NCBI GenBank assembly: GCA_015059965.1
Contig: SUZM01000001.1
Span: 1-64,000 of the forward strand
Source: Rikenellaceae bacterium
Lineage (GTDB): Bacteria; Bacteroidota; Bacteroidia; Bacteroidales; Rikenellaceae
DNA length: 64,000 nt
Direction of reading: 5' to 3'
The position numbers and the translations under genes were made by a program. Under the pieces are notes generated by a model. The model worked only from the letters and a program-made list of their open reading frames with translations. It was not told the DNA's origin and searched no databases. Positions 8,628-16,842 of this stretch are shown piece after piece. Numbering within the stretch: position 1 is the first letter of the stretch; each line of letters opens with the position of its first letter.

Positions 8628-9728
8628 TTAATAGTTGATTTTCATTCCCTTCTTAACCTTCTGAAGGCCGGTAAGGAGTACTCGCTCCCCGGGCTCCAGG
8701 CCCGAGCTCACGCTCCAGCAGCTGCCCACCCGGTCGCCGACGGCGATCGGCCGATAGTTCACCGTGCTGTCAGCCTCCACCACCCACACAGCGGTGACCC
8801 CCTGGGTCTGCATCACCGCCTCGGCGGGCAGCAAAAGGCGCGGCGTGCCGGCCCCGAGATCGGCCCTTACACGGGCAAACTGACCGGCTCGCAACAGGCG
8901 GTCGGGATTCGGGAAGTTGACCGAGATCAGCAGCGACCCCTCATTTGCCGAGACATCCTTTTTCGTATATCCGTAGCTGCCGGCATGGGGGTAGAGCGAG
9001 CCGTCAGAGAGGTAGAGGCGCAGGTTGCGCACAAAGGTCCGGTTAGGCTCCTTGCGGTCGGCCACAAGGCGCAGGTATTCGCTCATCGGCAGGGCCAGGT
9101 CGACCGACAGGGTATCGATATTGGAGATTGTGGTGAGCACCTCGAAGCGGGTTCCGGGGCCCACATAGTCGCCCACATGGGCCGACGAGGAGGCCGCCAC
9201 GCCATCGATCGGGGAGTCGATGCGCGTGTAGCCCGACTTGAGCTCCGCCGCCTTGAGCGACTGCTCGGCAGAGGTCAGGGCAGCACGCGCCGCGCCATAC
9301 TGCGCCTCGTACTGGTCGAATTGCGACCGACTGATCGCCTCAATATCGACCAGCGGAAGAGCCCGTTCGTAGTTGTTCTTTGCCTCGAGCAGACGGGCCC
9401 GCGCCGACTCCACCTCGGCAGCCGCGGCCAGGCGCGAGGTGCGGGTCTCGGACTCGTCGAGGGTAAAGAGACGCTCTCCACGCTTTACAGGCATGCCGTT
9501 TTCGTAGTGACGGGCCACAAGCCAGGCGTTGAGGCGCGGCTGAATCACAGCCGAGAAGTTGGCTTCGAGGTAGCCGATAAACTCCCGCTCCACGGGCAGC
9601 GTATCGAGCTCCAAGAGCGCAGTTTGCAGTGTAAGTTTAGGCGGTTGAGAAGTCCCTTTTTTCTCAGATCCGCAACTCCATAAAAGCATGAATTGGAGGA
9701 GAATTCCCCAGATAAACAGTTTGCACAT
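8628..9728 (-). CDS. RND efflux membrane-fusion lipoprotein (AcrA-like)
   Basis: 366 aa from the chosen ATG. An upstream in-frame TTG at 9758 is possible, but the lipoprotein signal MCKLFIWGILLQFMLLWSC (Cys19) begins exactly at 9728. Domains in order are a lipoyl half-motif, an alpha-hairpin (ESARARLLEAKNNYERALPL), the second lipoyl half (SPIDGVAASSSAHVGDYVG), a beta-barrel and a membrane-proximal domain. It bridges the pump and outer-membrane duct. First gene of the efflux operon; no repressor gene sits next to it, so control of the pump must be elsewhere. Confidence 0.93.
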   Translation of the reverse strand: MCKLFIWGILLQFMLLWSCGSEKKGTSQPPKLTLQTALLELDTLPVEREFIGYLEANFSAVIQPRLNAWLVARHYENGMPVKRGERLFTLDESETRTSRLAAAAEVESARARLLEAKNNYERALPLVDIEAISRSQFDQYEAQYGAARAALTSAEQSLKAAELKSGYTRIDSPIDGVAASSSAHVGDYVGPGTRFEVLTTISNIDTLSVDLALPMSEYLRLVADRKEPNRTFVRNLRLYLSDGSLYPHAGSYGYTKKDVSANEGSLLISVNFPNPDRLLRAGQFARVRADLGAGTPRLLLPAEAVMQTQGVTAVWVVEADSTVNYRPIAVGDRVGSCWSVSSGLEPGERVLLTGLQKVKKGMKINY

Positions 9729-9826
9729 AGGCGATATTTTTACGTTTTTTCGAGGCAAAAAACATACCCAAGAACAAAAAATGGCCTATCTTATCGAAAA
9801 ATCAGTACTTTTTTACTCAGAAATCC

Positions 9827-9855
9827 TTTGCGGATTAAATTTTTTTATATATTTG
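9827..9855 (+). promoter_or_regulatory. promoter of histone-like gene
   Basis: TTTG at 9827-9830 and TATATTTG at 9848-9855 (17 nt apart) precede the ATG at 9888. The -7 box is a perfect TAnnTTTG; the spacing is slightly short. Confidence 0.65.
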
Positions 9856-9887
9856 CACAAACTTAACCTCTAAATTGTTTGAATACT

Positions 9888-10061
9888 ATGAAAGAATTGG
9901 TAGAAAAAATCCAGGCTGAGTACGCTAATTTCGCAGCTAACGCTGAGGCTCAGGTAACGAAGAACAACAAGGCTGCCGGTACGCGCGCTCGCAAGTCGGC
10001 TCTCGAGCTCTCGAAGCTGATGAAGGAGTTCCGTAAGGTTTCGGTTGAGGCTTCGAAATAA
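9888..10061 (+). CDS. histone H1-like protein (Hc1 type)
   Basis: 57 aa, starting at ATG 9888 (an in-frame TTG at 9879 is less likely). It is a small protein with one long amphipathic helix, then a basic stretch KNNKAAGTRARKSALELSK. This matches the Hc1-type histone-like proteins of Bacteroidota and Chlamydia, which bind and compact DNA. The gene stands alone with its own promoter and a strong terminator, as expected for an abundant nucleoid protein. It lacks the long lysine/alanine tail of eukaryotic H1. Confidence 0.85.
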   Translation: MKELVEKIQAEYANFAANAEAQVTKNNKAAGTRARKSALELSKLMKEFRKVSVEASK

Positions 10062-10110
10062 GCCACTCTTACCCTAAAACGAAAGAGGCTTATACAAGTC
10101 TGATTAACAA

Positions 10111-10150
10111 ACATCACCCCTGCAGGATGCTGCAGGGGTGATGTTCTTTT
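10111..10150. terminator. bidirectional intrinsic terminator
   Basis: A perfect 14-bp stem (ACATCACCCCTGCA with its complement) closes a 6-nt loop and is followed by TCTTTT. It lies between the histone-like gene (plus) and the 3' end of the phosphoethanolamine transferase gene (minus) and can serve both. Confidence 0.92.
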
Positions 10151-10192
10151 ATCCGCTCCGGAAGCGACCCTTTTCAGGCCGACAGGGAGGGG

Positions 10193-11893
10193 CTAATCGA
10201 TCTGAATATGGCGCTCGGAGAACTCCTCCAGGTCGCGCTCCGTGAGTCCAACCGAACGGAAGGGGACTGCCTTGTTGTGGTCGCTCAGGTAGTAGCGCGG
10301 ACGCTCGAAGTCGAATGAAGGGCAGACCAGCGAGACTTCGTGGTCGAGATAGGGGCTCTCGATCGAGGCGATATCGGCCATCGTATGGAAGAGCGAGTGG
10401 GTGGTGGCTGGGGCCATCACATTTCCTCGAGCCGACTCCGCCTTCAGGGGGAAGAGCTCTTCGTAGCGGGGCGAGAACCAGGCCACCGAGGCAACGTGCA
10501 GCTGCCAGTAGGTGGTCGTAGGCGAGGCATGGAGGAAACGTCCGCGGCGATCGTCGAAGAGGTCTTCGCCATGGTCGGCACAGTAGAGCATGGCCGTGCA
10601 GCAATCCTCCAACGTGCGCAGGTAGTCGATCGTCGAGGCTAAGAAGTGATCCGTATAGAGGATCGAGTTGTCGTAGGTATTCCGAATCACCTCGCGGTGT
10701 TTGGGCGAGATGGCGACATCGGCCTCGGGGGTAAAGCGGGCGAAGTCGCGCGTATAGCGCTGATAGTAGCTGAAGTGCGATCCGTAGGTGTGCAGGATGA
10801 TCATCAGTCGTTTGGCCGATGAGCCCTCGACCACCTCGCGCAACTTCTCCACCAGGCGCATATCCATACGCTCCTGCTCCTCATAGTAGTGGTGATCGGC
10901 ATCGGCCACCAACTTATCGACCATCGCCTTCTGCGGGGCCTGGTTCGAGATGAGCCAGGTCTCAAAGCCCGCCTCCTTGAAGAGGGTAGTGATCCCCTTG
11001 CGACGGAAGAGTTCATCGTGTTCGTGGGTATCTACCGAGGAGAGGATGGTGGGCACGCTCTTGTGGGTCGTATTGCTCTGGGTGAGCACGTTGCGAAAGA
11101 CCACCAAATCCTCCATGGCCGAAAGGCGCGGGGTGGTCTCGCGCTCGTAGCCATAGAGCTGCCAACTCGCGGCACGTGCCGCCTCGCCAATGACGAAGAG
11201 GTAGATCTCGCGCTCCTCGGGCTCGGCCGTGCGATGCGCCTCATAGCTGAATCCGGCGGAGCTCTTCTCATAATCGAGCATGCGCAGGTGCTCCGTGATC
11301 GAGAGTTTGAGGTTGTAGATCACGTTGATCGGGAAGACGTCGTTTTTGAGGATCGACTCGTTATTGCTCAAACGGCGGGCGGGCAGGATCATCAACAACC
11401 CCACAGCCAGAATTACGGCCCCGGGATAGCCAATCCAGCGGCGAGCCATCAGCGGGATCACACGCTTCTGCTTGATCTCCACGGTGGCCATCCAGAGCAT
11501 CGGCACATAGAGCAGGATATCGAGCAGCACGGCGGGCCAGATGTTCCCCAAGAGTTCACCCGCCTCATCGGGGTTGGTGGTCCAGAGGTTGGTGAACATA
11601 TCGGTGGCAATGATCGAGTTGCCGAAGAGGTAGAGGAGCGGCAGCTGAAAGGCCCCGAAGAAGATGAACAGAAACGAGAGCCAGATCGTAATACCCGAAC
11701 GGCGTAGCAGCACGCTCCACGTCATATAGAATCCCAACGGAAGGATCAGTCCCACGGCTCGCGACCAGGGGTTATAGGGTTCGGTAATGGCCAGCACAAG
11801 GTTGGGCAGCATCATCACTCCTATATAAAAATAGGCCAACAATGCGCTGGGCAACTTGCGATTGAAATATCGTTTATAGAGTTCGTGAAACAT
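10193..11893 (-). CDS. phosphoethanolamine transferase (EptA-like, sulfatase fold)
   Basis: 566 aa. The first ~175 residues hold five membrane helices; the rest is a periplasmic alkaline-phosphatase/sulfatase-fold domain. Metal and nucleophile sites are visible: IGEAAR at 235-240 (Glu ligand), SNTTHKSVP at 273-281 (Thr nucleophile about 275), and YCADHGEDL further on (Asp/His ligands). Known relatives transfer phosphoethanolamine from phosphatidylethanolamine to lipid A phosphates, lowering sensitivity to cationic peptides. It is the last gene of a three-gene envelope operon, 13 nt after the D15-like barrel. The exact acceptor (lipid A or a glycan) is inferred. Confidence 0.85.
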   Translation of the reverse strand: MFHELYKRYFNRKLPSALLAYFYIGVMMLPNLVLAITEPYNPWSRAVGLILPLGFYMTWSVLLRRSGITIWLSFLFIFFGAFQLPLLYLFGNSIIATDMFTNLWTTNPDEAGELLGNIWPAVLLDILLYVPMLWMATVEIKQKRVIPLMARRWIGYPGAVILAVGLLMILPARRLSNNESILKNDVFPINVIYNLKLSITEHLRMLDYEKSSAGFSYEAHRTAEPEEREIYLFVIGEAARAASWQLYGYERETTPRLSAMEDLVVFRNVLTQSNTTHKSVPTILSSVDTHEHDELFRRKGITTLFKEAGFETWLISNQAPQKAMVDKLVADADHHYYEEQERMDMRLVEKLREVVEGSSAKRLMIILHTYGSHFSYYQRYTRDFARFTPEADVAISPKHREVIRNTYDNSILYTDHFLASTIDYLRTLEDCCTAMLYCADHGEDLFDDRRGRFLHASPTTTYWQLHVASVAWFSPRYEELFPLKAESARGNVMAPATTHSLFHTMADIASIESPYLDHEVSLVCPSFDFERPRYYLSDHNKAVPFRSVGLTERDLEEFSERHIQID

Positions 11894-11906
11894 GAATTCT
11901 TATCTC

Positions 11907-13193
11907 CTAAAACGCCTCGTTAATCTGCACGATAAAGCCGTTCGAGTCCCGTCCCATGCCGAAGTCGAAGCGGATATTGACCCGCTTTTTGAACTCCCAG
12001 CGCACGCCCACGCCCACCTCGGGCAGGATGTGCGACCAGCTGAACGAACGCTCGTTCATCCACTCATCCGCATAGGGTCCGATACCCGAGAAGACGGTGC
12101 CGGCAGCTCCCCAGACGGCACAGCTGATACGTCTCCAGATGCGCTGGCGCAACTCCACTTGTGCCGTGAGCATATTCAGATCCGTATAACGTCCCTCATA
12201 GTAGCTGCGCATGCGGAAGTCGCCTCCCATGCGGGCCATGAAGGGCCAGGGGGTGGTCCGGCTGTTGAACTCGCCATGGGCCTCCATGGCCAGCACACCC
12301 GTAGACCAGAGGCGCTGGTAGCCCGAGACCGTAAAGTCTACTTTCCAGAGCGTGGCGCCGACCGAACCGAGCCCTTTGGGCAGGATCATCGCCCCGGCTT
12401 TGATGTAGACCCCCTTATAAGCATTGGGGGCAAAGTCGCGCGTATCGTACTGCGCCACCAGCCCCAGACCCGTCGAGAGGTATTCGCGCCGCATGCCGTA
12501 GAGGTAATCCGCATCGAGCGACATCCCCTCGGGCACATGGCGATCAAAATTCTTTCCATTCACATAGTGGAAGCGGAGGTCGGCACCCACATAGAACCCT
12601 TTGGCGGCACGATGCAGGTAGGTGGCCTCGACACGCGTGAGCTTCTCCGTATAGTCGATATGGGGCTTGCGGGCTCCATCCTCGTAGCCGATGCCCCAAT
12701 AGTCCAGCGGACGCGAGGCGAACGACACGCGGTAGATCAGGCGATTCTTATCGTGCTTGAAGAGGGTATTGCCGCGGATGCCCAAGACGTAGAAGCCGGT
12801 AATGGAGGCCGAACCGAAGAGGGTAACATCCGACGGAGGGGTGAGCGAATCGGTGCGGTCGGTACGGTACAATCCGGCACCCATCACACCGATCGAAAAT
12901 TTCGTATCGCTCGAGTAACTCGGACCTCCGATGAAGGTGAAGTCGATCTTCTTCTCGAAGGTGCGATCTTCGTTGGCCTCGGCAAAGTAGTTGATCAGGC
13001 GCTTGAAGAACCCGGGGCGCTTGGTCGAATCGGCCTCAAGCAGCATTTGCTGCTCGACGAGCGAAGCTTCGAGCGGCACATAGGTATAGGTGAGCGTGTC
13101 ATTTTCACGCACAAAGGTCTGCGCGGGTTGTTGAGCCGAGAGCAACCCCACTCGACAAACCAAAGCAATGCAAACCAACCAGAAACGTCTCAT
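11907..13193 (-). CDS. D15/BamA-like outer-membrane barrel protein
   Basis: 428 aa from ATG 13193; a TTG one codon upstream is ignored. The signal peptide ends near GLLSAQ. No POTRA repeats are visible; the mature part is mostly amphipathic beta-strands of the bacterial surface antigen (D15) type, ending in an aromatic residue (INEAF) as outer-membrane barrels do. It probably belongs to the short, POTRA-free BamA relatives that are frequent in Bacteroidota and whose role is unknown. Flanked by a periplasmic thioredoxin-fold protein gene and the phosphoethanolamine transferase gene in one operon. Confidence 0.82.
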   Translation of the reverse strand: MRRFWLVCIALVCRVGLLSAQQPAQTFVRENDTLTYTYVPLEASLVEQQMLLEADSTKRPGFFKRLINYFAEANEDRTFEKKIDFTFIGGPSYSSDTKFSIGVMGAGLYRTDRTDSLTPPSDVTLFGSASITGFYVLGIRGNTLFKHDKNRLIYRVSFASRPLDYWGIGYEDGARKPHIDYTEKLTRVEATYLHRAAKGFYVGADLRFHYVNGKNFDRHVPEGMSLDADYLYGMRREYLSTGLGLVAQYDTRDFAPNAYKGVYIKAGAMILPKGLGSVGATLWKVDFTVSGYQRLWSTGVLAMEAHGEFNSRTTPWPFMARMGGDFRMRSYYEGRYTDLNMLTAQVELRQRIWRRISCAVWGAAGTVFSGIGPYADEWMNERSFSWSHILPEVGVGVRWEFKKRVNIRFDFGMGRDSNGFIVQINEAF

Positions 13194-13210
13194 CAACCTA
13201 ACTTTAACGC

Positions 13211-13732
13211 CTAACGGTAGGGGTCAATGGCACGGAAAAACTCCACCTTATCCTCCTCCGTATACTCCCCTTTGTGGACATAGACCAGTTCGCCCTCTTT
13301 CGAGACCAGAATCATCACAAAAGAGTTGTTGCAGTCGCCCAGTCCCCAGGCCTGTTGCAACAGGCGATCCTTGTCGGCCAATACCGTGGCCCCATTCTTT
13401 TTGGTGCGGTTGTTGGCCAGTTTGCAGGCCAGGGCATTGGGGATCATCGGTGCATCCTTCAGGTTCAGGATACCGAAGCCGTAGATGTTATCGCCCGCAA
13501 CCAGGTGTTTCTCCTCCATCTCTATGGTGAAGGCCTCGTTCTGCTTCGGATGATCGGGATCGACGTAAAAAATAAGCAGATTCTTCTCTCCCCACATGGG
13601 CAGGGTGGTGGATTCTCCGGTGAGTGATTCCAACGTCACGTTGCTCACCTTCTTGGGGGTCACAGGATTCTGACCCGAAACGGGAAGGGCCAAAAGTAGA
13701 GTGACCGTGAGAACAAAAAGCAGTCTATTCAT
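13211..13732 (-). CDS. secreted thioredoxin-fold protein, YtfJ-like
   Basis: 173 aa with a cleavable signal peptide (ending ALPVSGQ). The body resembles the YtfJ/thioredoxin-like fold: EKNLLIFYVDPDHP at the first strand, then GATVLADKDRLLQQAWGL and SFVMILVSKEGELVYVHKG. There is no CxxC; single cysteines occur in ALACKL and GLGDCNN. It may therefore bind or sense rather than act as an oxidoreductase. First gene of the envelope operon; a TACCTTTG box lies 28 nt upstream. Confidence 0.65.
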   Translation of the reverse strand: MNRLLFVLTVTLLLALPVSGQNPVTPKKVSNVTLESLTGESTTLPMWGEKNLLIFYVDPDHPKQNEAFTIEMEEKHLVAGDNIYGFGILNLKDAPMIPNALACKLANNRTKKNGATVLADKDRLLQQAWGLGDCNNSFVMILVSKEGELVYVHKGEYTEEDKVEFFRAIDPYR

Positions 13733-13759
13733 CTCTGTTATTCTTTAATAAAATCGGGG

Positions 13760-13767
13760 CAAAGGTA
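13760..13767 (-). promoter_or_regulatory. -7 box of envelope operon
   Basis: TACCTTTG on the minus strand, upstream of the YtfJ-like gene. No clear -33 TTTG at the standard distance. Confidence 0.55.
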
Positions 13768-13832
13768 CGATAATTTTCACAAACCCATGCCCCCATTGCC
13801 CCATCAAATTGGCCAATATGTCGAATATTTAG

Positions 13833-14327
13833 TCACCCGTTGTTCCTTTGGTCTTCCAGATAGTTCAACAAGGTTGCACACCCCGCCTCAAGCATATCCA
13901 AAACCAGTTCGAAACCCTCACGACCCTCATAATAGGGGTCGGGGACGTAGTAGCGGTCGGGGTGGCTTTCGCGGGTGAACTCCACCATGCGGAAGATTCT
14001 TTCGGACGCCTTGCGCGATGGGGCCAGACGATGCAGATTTTCGTAGTTGTTGTCGTCCATGGCCAGGATCAGATCGAAGCGTTCGAAATCCTCCTCCGTG
14101 ACCGGACGTGAGCGGTGGTTCAGGTGGTAGCCTCGGGGTTCGGCAGCCCGCCGCATGCGCGGGTCGGGCAGCTCGCCGCGGTGGCCCGAATAGGTACCGG
14201 CCGAATCCACCTCATAGAACTCCTCGAGGCCGGCACGCTCGATCAGAGCCTGCATGATGCCGTCGGCGGCCGGCGATCGGCAGATGTTTCCCAGGCAGAC
14301 AAACAGTATGCGTTGCTTCATCCTCAT
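13833..14327 (-). CDS. low-molecular-weight protein-tyrosine phosphatase
   Basis: 164 aa. The P-loop C(x)5RS is at residues 11-18 (CLGNICRS), with the general-acid motif VPDPYY in the C-terminal third. This is the classic LMW-PTP fold that removes phosphate from tyrosine (in bacteria often linked to capsule or exopolysaccharide kinases). It starts 5 nt after the porQ-like gene, so the two are co-transcribed. No tyrosine kinase gene is in the window. Confidence 0.95.
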   Translation of the reverse strand: MRMKQRILFVCLGNICRSPAADGIMQALIERAGLEEFYEVDSAGTYSGHRGELPDPRMRRAAEPRGYHLNHRSRPVTEEDFERFDLILAMDDNNYENLHRLAPSRKASERIFRMVEFTRESHPDRYYVPDPYYEGREGFELVLDMLEAGCATLLNYLEDQRNNG

Positions 14328-14332
14328 CGAAT

Positions 14333-15208
14333 TTAGAAGTTCAACCCCACATTGAGCATATAGGCATTGTGCATCATCGAGCTCTTCGAGGCAATCAGGT
14401 AGGAGGCATCCACACGGAAAAAGAGGAAGTGCAGGCCGGCACCCACCGAGAAGTAGCTCGGGTAGATCGAATCCTGCTGACCATAGTGGTAGCCGCCACG
14501 CAGCTGCAGGAGCTGCATGAACTCATACTCCACACCCACGCCCAGCTGCGAACCTTTGAAGGGGTCGGGGTTGAAGCAGTAGCTCGTATCGCCCGAAAAG
14601 AGCAGGCTGTGCGAGTCGTTGATCACCAGCTGGAAGCCCAGACCGGCCGTAAACTGAATCGGAAGCAGCGGATCCTCCTTACCGCTGAAGTAGGCCCCCA
14701 GGTTGTTGAGCTTGGCACCCACCAGCAGAGCCGACTGTCCCAGCGGGATGCGGCACGAGGCGCTCAGATCGGCCGCAAGGCCGTTATACTTCTCATCCAG
14801 TTCGTTGGTCGAGTGGATATAGCGCCCCGTGATACCGATCGAGAAGATGCGGGCAATGCGGCGCGAATAGCCCAGTTCGAAGGTCATATCGTCGCCCCCC
14901 TGATAACTAAGGCTGCGCCAACCGGCCTGGATGGCACCTCCGGTCAGGAACTGATAGTAGGCCGAGAGGGAGTAGATCTCACTCGAATCGGAGCCCGTAT
15001 AAGAGGTGGCAATCTGAAAAGGGGCATCGGCAAAGCTCACCAGCGAGGGGTTATTAAATATGGTATTCGACGAAGAGATGGTCGTTGCCGTCACACCACC
15101 CATGGCCATCGCGCGGGCCTCGGAGTTCAGAATCAACAATCCGGACTGTGCCCGGGCCGAGAGGAGCGTTCCCCCCACAAGGGCCAAAAGTAATAAGAGT
15201 CGTTTCAT
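14333..15208 (-). CDS. porQ: PorV/PorQ-family outer-membrane barrel (type IX secretion related)
   Basis: 291 aa from ATG 15208, where the signal peptide MKRLLLLLALVGGTLLSARAQ begins; the open frame runs further upstream without a plausible start. After the signal comes LNSEARAMAMGGVTATT, the N-terminal signature of the PorV/PorQ group, then a barrel ending in NVGLNF. PorQ helps type IX secretion system function in Bacteroidota. No other T9SS genes are next to it, which is normal because porQ is often unlinked. A TATATTTG box lies 22 nt upstream. Confidence 0.8.
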   Translation of the reverse strand: MKRLLLLLALVGGTLLSARAQSGLLILNSEARAMAMGGVTATTISSSNTIFNNPSLVSFADAPFQIATSYTGSDSSEIYSLSAYYQFLTGGAIQAGWRSLSYQGGDDMTFELGYSRRIARIFSIGITGRYIHSTNELDEKYNGLAADLSASCRIPLGQSALLVGAKLNNLGAYFSGKEDPLLPIQFTAGLGFQLVINDSHSLLFSGDTSYCFNPDPFKGSQLGVGVEYEFMQLLQLRGGYHYGQQDSIYPSYFSVGAGLHFLFFRVDASYLIASKSSMMHNAYMLNVGLNF

Positions 15209-15229
15209 GGCTTTTTTTGGTTTATTGGG

Positions 15230-15237
15230 CAAATATA
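15230..15237 (-). promoter_or_regulatory. -7 box of porQ-like gene
   Basis: TATATTTG on the minus strand, 22 nt upstream of the start ATG. Confidence 0.6.
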
Positions 15238-15282
15238 CGAAAATAATTGCGGATTCACGATTTCCAATTCCTGATATTTTTG

Positions 15283-15290
15283 TATCTTTG
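15283..15290 (+). promoter_or_regulatory. -7 box upstream of fabG
   Basis: TATCTTTG on the plus strand, about 120 nt upstream of the fabG ATG. It implies a long leader with no gene in it. Confidence 0.55.
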
Positions 15291-15410
15291 TCCGAACGTT
15301 TGCTTTTTGCAATCGCACAAAACATTGAACATCAGCCACCGAAGCTCAAAAAGGACCAAGAGCCGACCGGCTGTATTAAGAAACCGAAACAACCAAAAAC
15401 AGGTAAGATT

Positions 15411-16157
15411 ATGAAACTTTTGGAAGGAAAAGTGGCTGTCGTAACCGGTGCAGCCCGTGGTATTGGCAAGGCCATTGCCCTCAAATTCGCCGAGCAGGGC
15501 TGCAACGTAGCCTTCACGGATCTGGTGATCGACGAGAACGGCAAGGCCACCGAGGCCGAGATCGCCGCCCTGGGCGTGCAGGCCAAGGGATACGCCTCGA
15601 ATGCCGCCAATTTCGATGAGACCCACGAGGTCATCAACCAGATTCTGGCCGACTTCGGCCGCATTGATATCCTGGTCAATAACGCCGGTATCACGAAGGA
15701 TGGTCTGATGATGCGCATGTCGGAGGCTCAGTGGGATGCCGTGCTGAACGTAAACCTCAAGTCGGCCTTCAACTTCATCCACGCCGTAACCCCCATCATG
15801 GCCCGCCAGAAATCGGGTTCGATCATCAACATGTCGTCGGTGGTGGGCGTGAGTGGAAATGCCGGTCAGTGCAACTACTCCGCCTCGAAGGCCGGCATGA
15901 TCGGCCTGGCCAAGTCGATCGCCAAGGAGATGGGCCCCCGCGGTATTCGCGCCAATGCCATCGCCCCGGGATTCATCATCACCGAGATGACCGACAAACT
16001 GCCCGACGAGGTCAAGGAGGGCTGGTACAAGCAGATCCCCCTGCGCCGCGGCGGTCTGCCGGAGGATGTGGCCAACGTCGCCCTGTTCCTCGCTTCGGAC
16101 CTCTCGTCCTACGTCAGCGGGCAGACTATCCACTGCTGTGGAGCCATGAACTGCTAA
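15411..16157 (+). CDS. fabG: 3-oxoacyl-ACP reductase (SDR family)
   Basis: 248 aa from ATG 15411. It is an NADPH-dependent short-chain dehydrogenase that reduces 3-oxoacyl-ACP in fatty-acid elongation. Visible sites: TGAARGIG at 12-19 (cofactor), NNAG at 90-93, catalytic Ser142/143 (NMSS), Tyr156 and Lys160 (YSASK). The C-terminal SGQTIHCCGAMNC carries three cysteines where family members usually have HVNGGMYM; this is unusual but outside the active site. Its stop codon touches a long palindromic element. Confidence 0.95.
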   Translation: MKLLEGKVAVVTGAARGIGKAIALKFAEQGCNVAFTDLVIDENGKATEAEIAALGVQAKGYASNAANFDETHEVINQILADFGRIDILVNNAGITKDGLMMRMSEAQWDAVLNVNLKSAFNFIHAVTPIMARQKSGSIINMSSVVGVSGNAGQCNYSASKAGMIGLAKSIAKEMGPRGIRANAIAPGFIITEMTDKLPDEVKEGWYKQIPLRRGGLPEDVANVALFLASDLSSYVSGQTIHCCGAMNC

Positions 16158-16282
16158 ATTTGTTGTGATAAGGCCGCATTTGCTGCCTATCGTTTGCAAG
16201 CCCCGAATGGAATGTACAGAAGTACTATCCATCCGGGGCTTACTTCGCGATAGTGGCAAATCCGACCTTCTGACAACAAATT
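16157..16282. repeat. palindromic element, family A (copy A1)
   Basis: A 126-bp imperfect palindrome over its whole length. Both ends read AATTTGTTGT inward; the arms continue with GATAAGGCCGCATTTGC on the left and CAGAAGGTCGGATTTGC on the right, then CTATCG, then AAGCCCCGrATGGA on both sides of a short centre containing GTAC. It begins at the last base of the fabG stop codon. No protein is encoded. Copy A2 is at 20513-20641. Confidence 0.85.
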
Positions 16283-16625
16283 ACCCCCCTCCACCCAAAA
16301 TTCCGGCCCAATCTGCGTTGGCACAAAATTCCCTCGCCTAAAATCGAAAAAACACAGACTCTTCGGAGGGCTTACTTCGCGACAGGAAGCAAATCCAGCC
16401 TTCTGACAACAAATCCCCCTCCCTCCACCCAAAATTCCGGCCTAATCTGCGTTGGCACAAAATTCCCTCGCCTAAAATCGAAAAAACACGGACTCTTCGG
16501 AGGGCTTACTTCGCGACAGGAAGCAAATCCGACCTTCTGACAACAAATTACCTCCCTCCACCCAAAATTCCGACCCAATCTGCGTTGGCACAAAATTTAC
16601 TCCCCCTAAAATCGGAAAAACACTT
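16239..16625. repeat. 132-134 bp tandem repeat, about 2.9 copies, built from half-elements
   Basis: Units start with CTTACTTCGCGA at 16239, 16371 and 16505. Each unit carries a right arm of family A (GCAAATCC...CTTCTGACAACAAAT), then a right arm of family B (GTTGGCACAAAATT...CGCCTAAAATC). The first unit overlaps the right half of A1. The rest of the gap to glyA (16626-16842) shows only the glyA promoter. Confidence 0.85.
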
Positions 16626-16791
16626 TCCCCATCCGCTCCGATTTCATGGCGGCCCCAAGCCCCCTTTCCCAAAACCGAGAACTCGGCAACGAAAAGTGCG
16701 AAGAGCAGCTCTACTCGGGTCAAAAATTGTTCGATAAAGCAAAAAAGCTGAAAAAAGCGCTACACTTTCCAAAATTTTTCTTACCTTTGTT

Positions 16792-16799
16792 AAGATTGA
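16792..16799 (+). promoter_or_regulatory. -7 box of glyA
   Basis: TACCTTTG, 43 nt upstream of the glyA ATG. Confidence 0.6.
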
Positions 16800-16842
16800 A
16801 TCGTTAAAAACGAGAAACCTAATATAGAACCTTATAACTGCT

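Noticed and set aside
12000..13214. 440-codon plus-strand frame opposite the D15-like barrel
   Set aside because: Shadow frame; the minus-strand product has signal peptide, barrel strands and aromatic C-terminus.
13770..13785. Rex operator upstream of the YtfJ-like gene
   Set aside because: Only a half-site-like TTTTCACAAA is present; the inverted half is missing.
15291..15410. Riboswitch in the long fabG leader
   Set aside because: No recognisable aptamer core or strong terminator/anti-terminator pair; only a 120-nt leader with weak structure.
16157..16282. Insertion sequence or MITE with terminal inverted repeats
   Set aside because: Symmetry extends through the whole element, not just the ends; no target-site duplication is clear and no transposase is present. 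Mobility is not excluded, only unsupported.
16187..16723. Overlapping short minus-strand frames with repeated FDFRRGNFVPTQI peptides
   Set aside because: They arise from translating the 132-bp repeats; no start signals, and the frame breaks between units.
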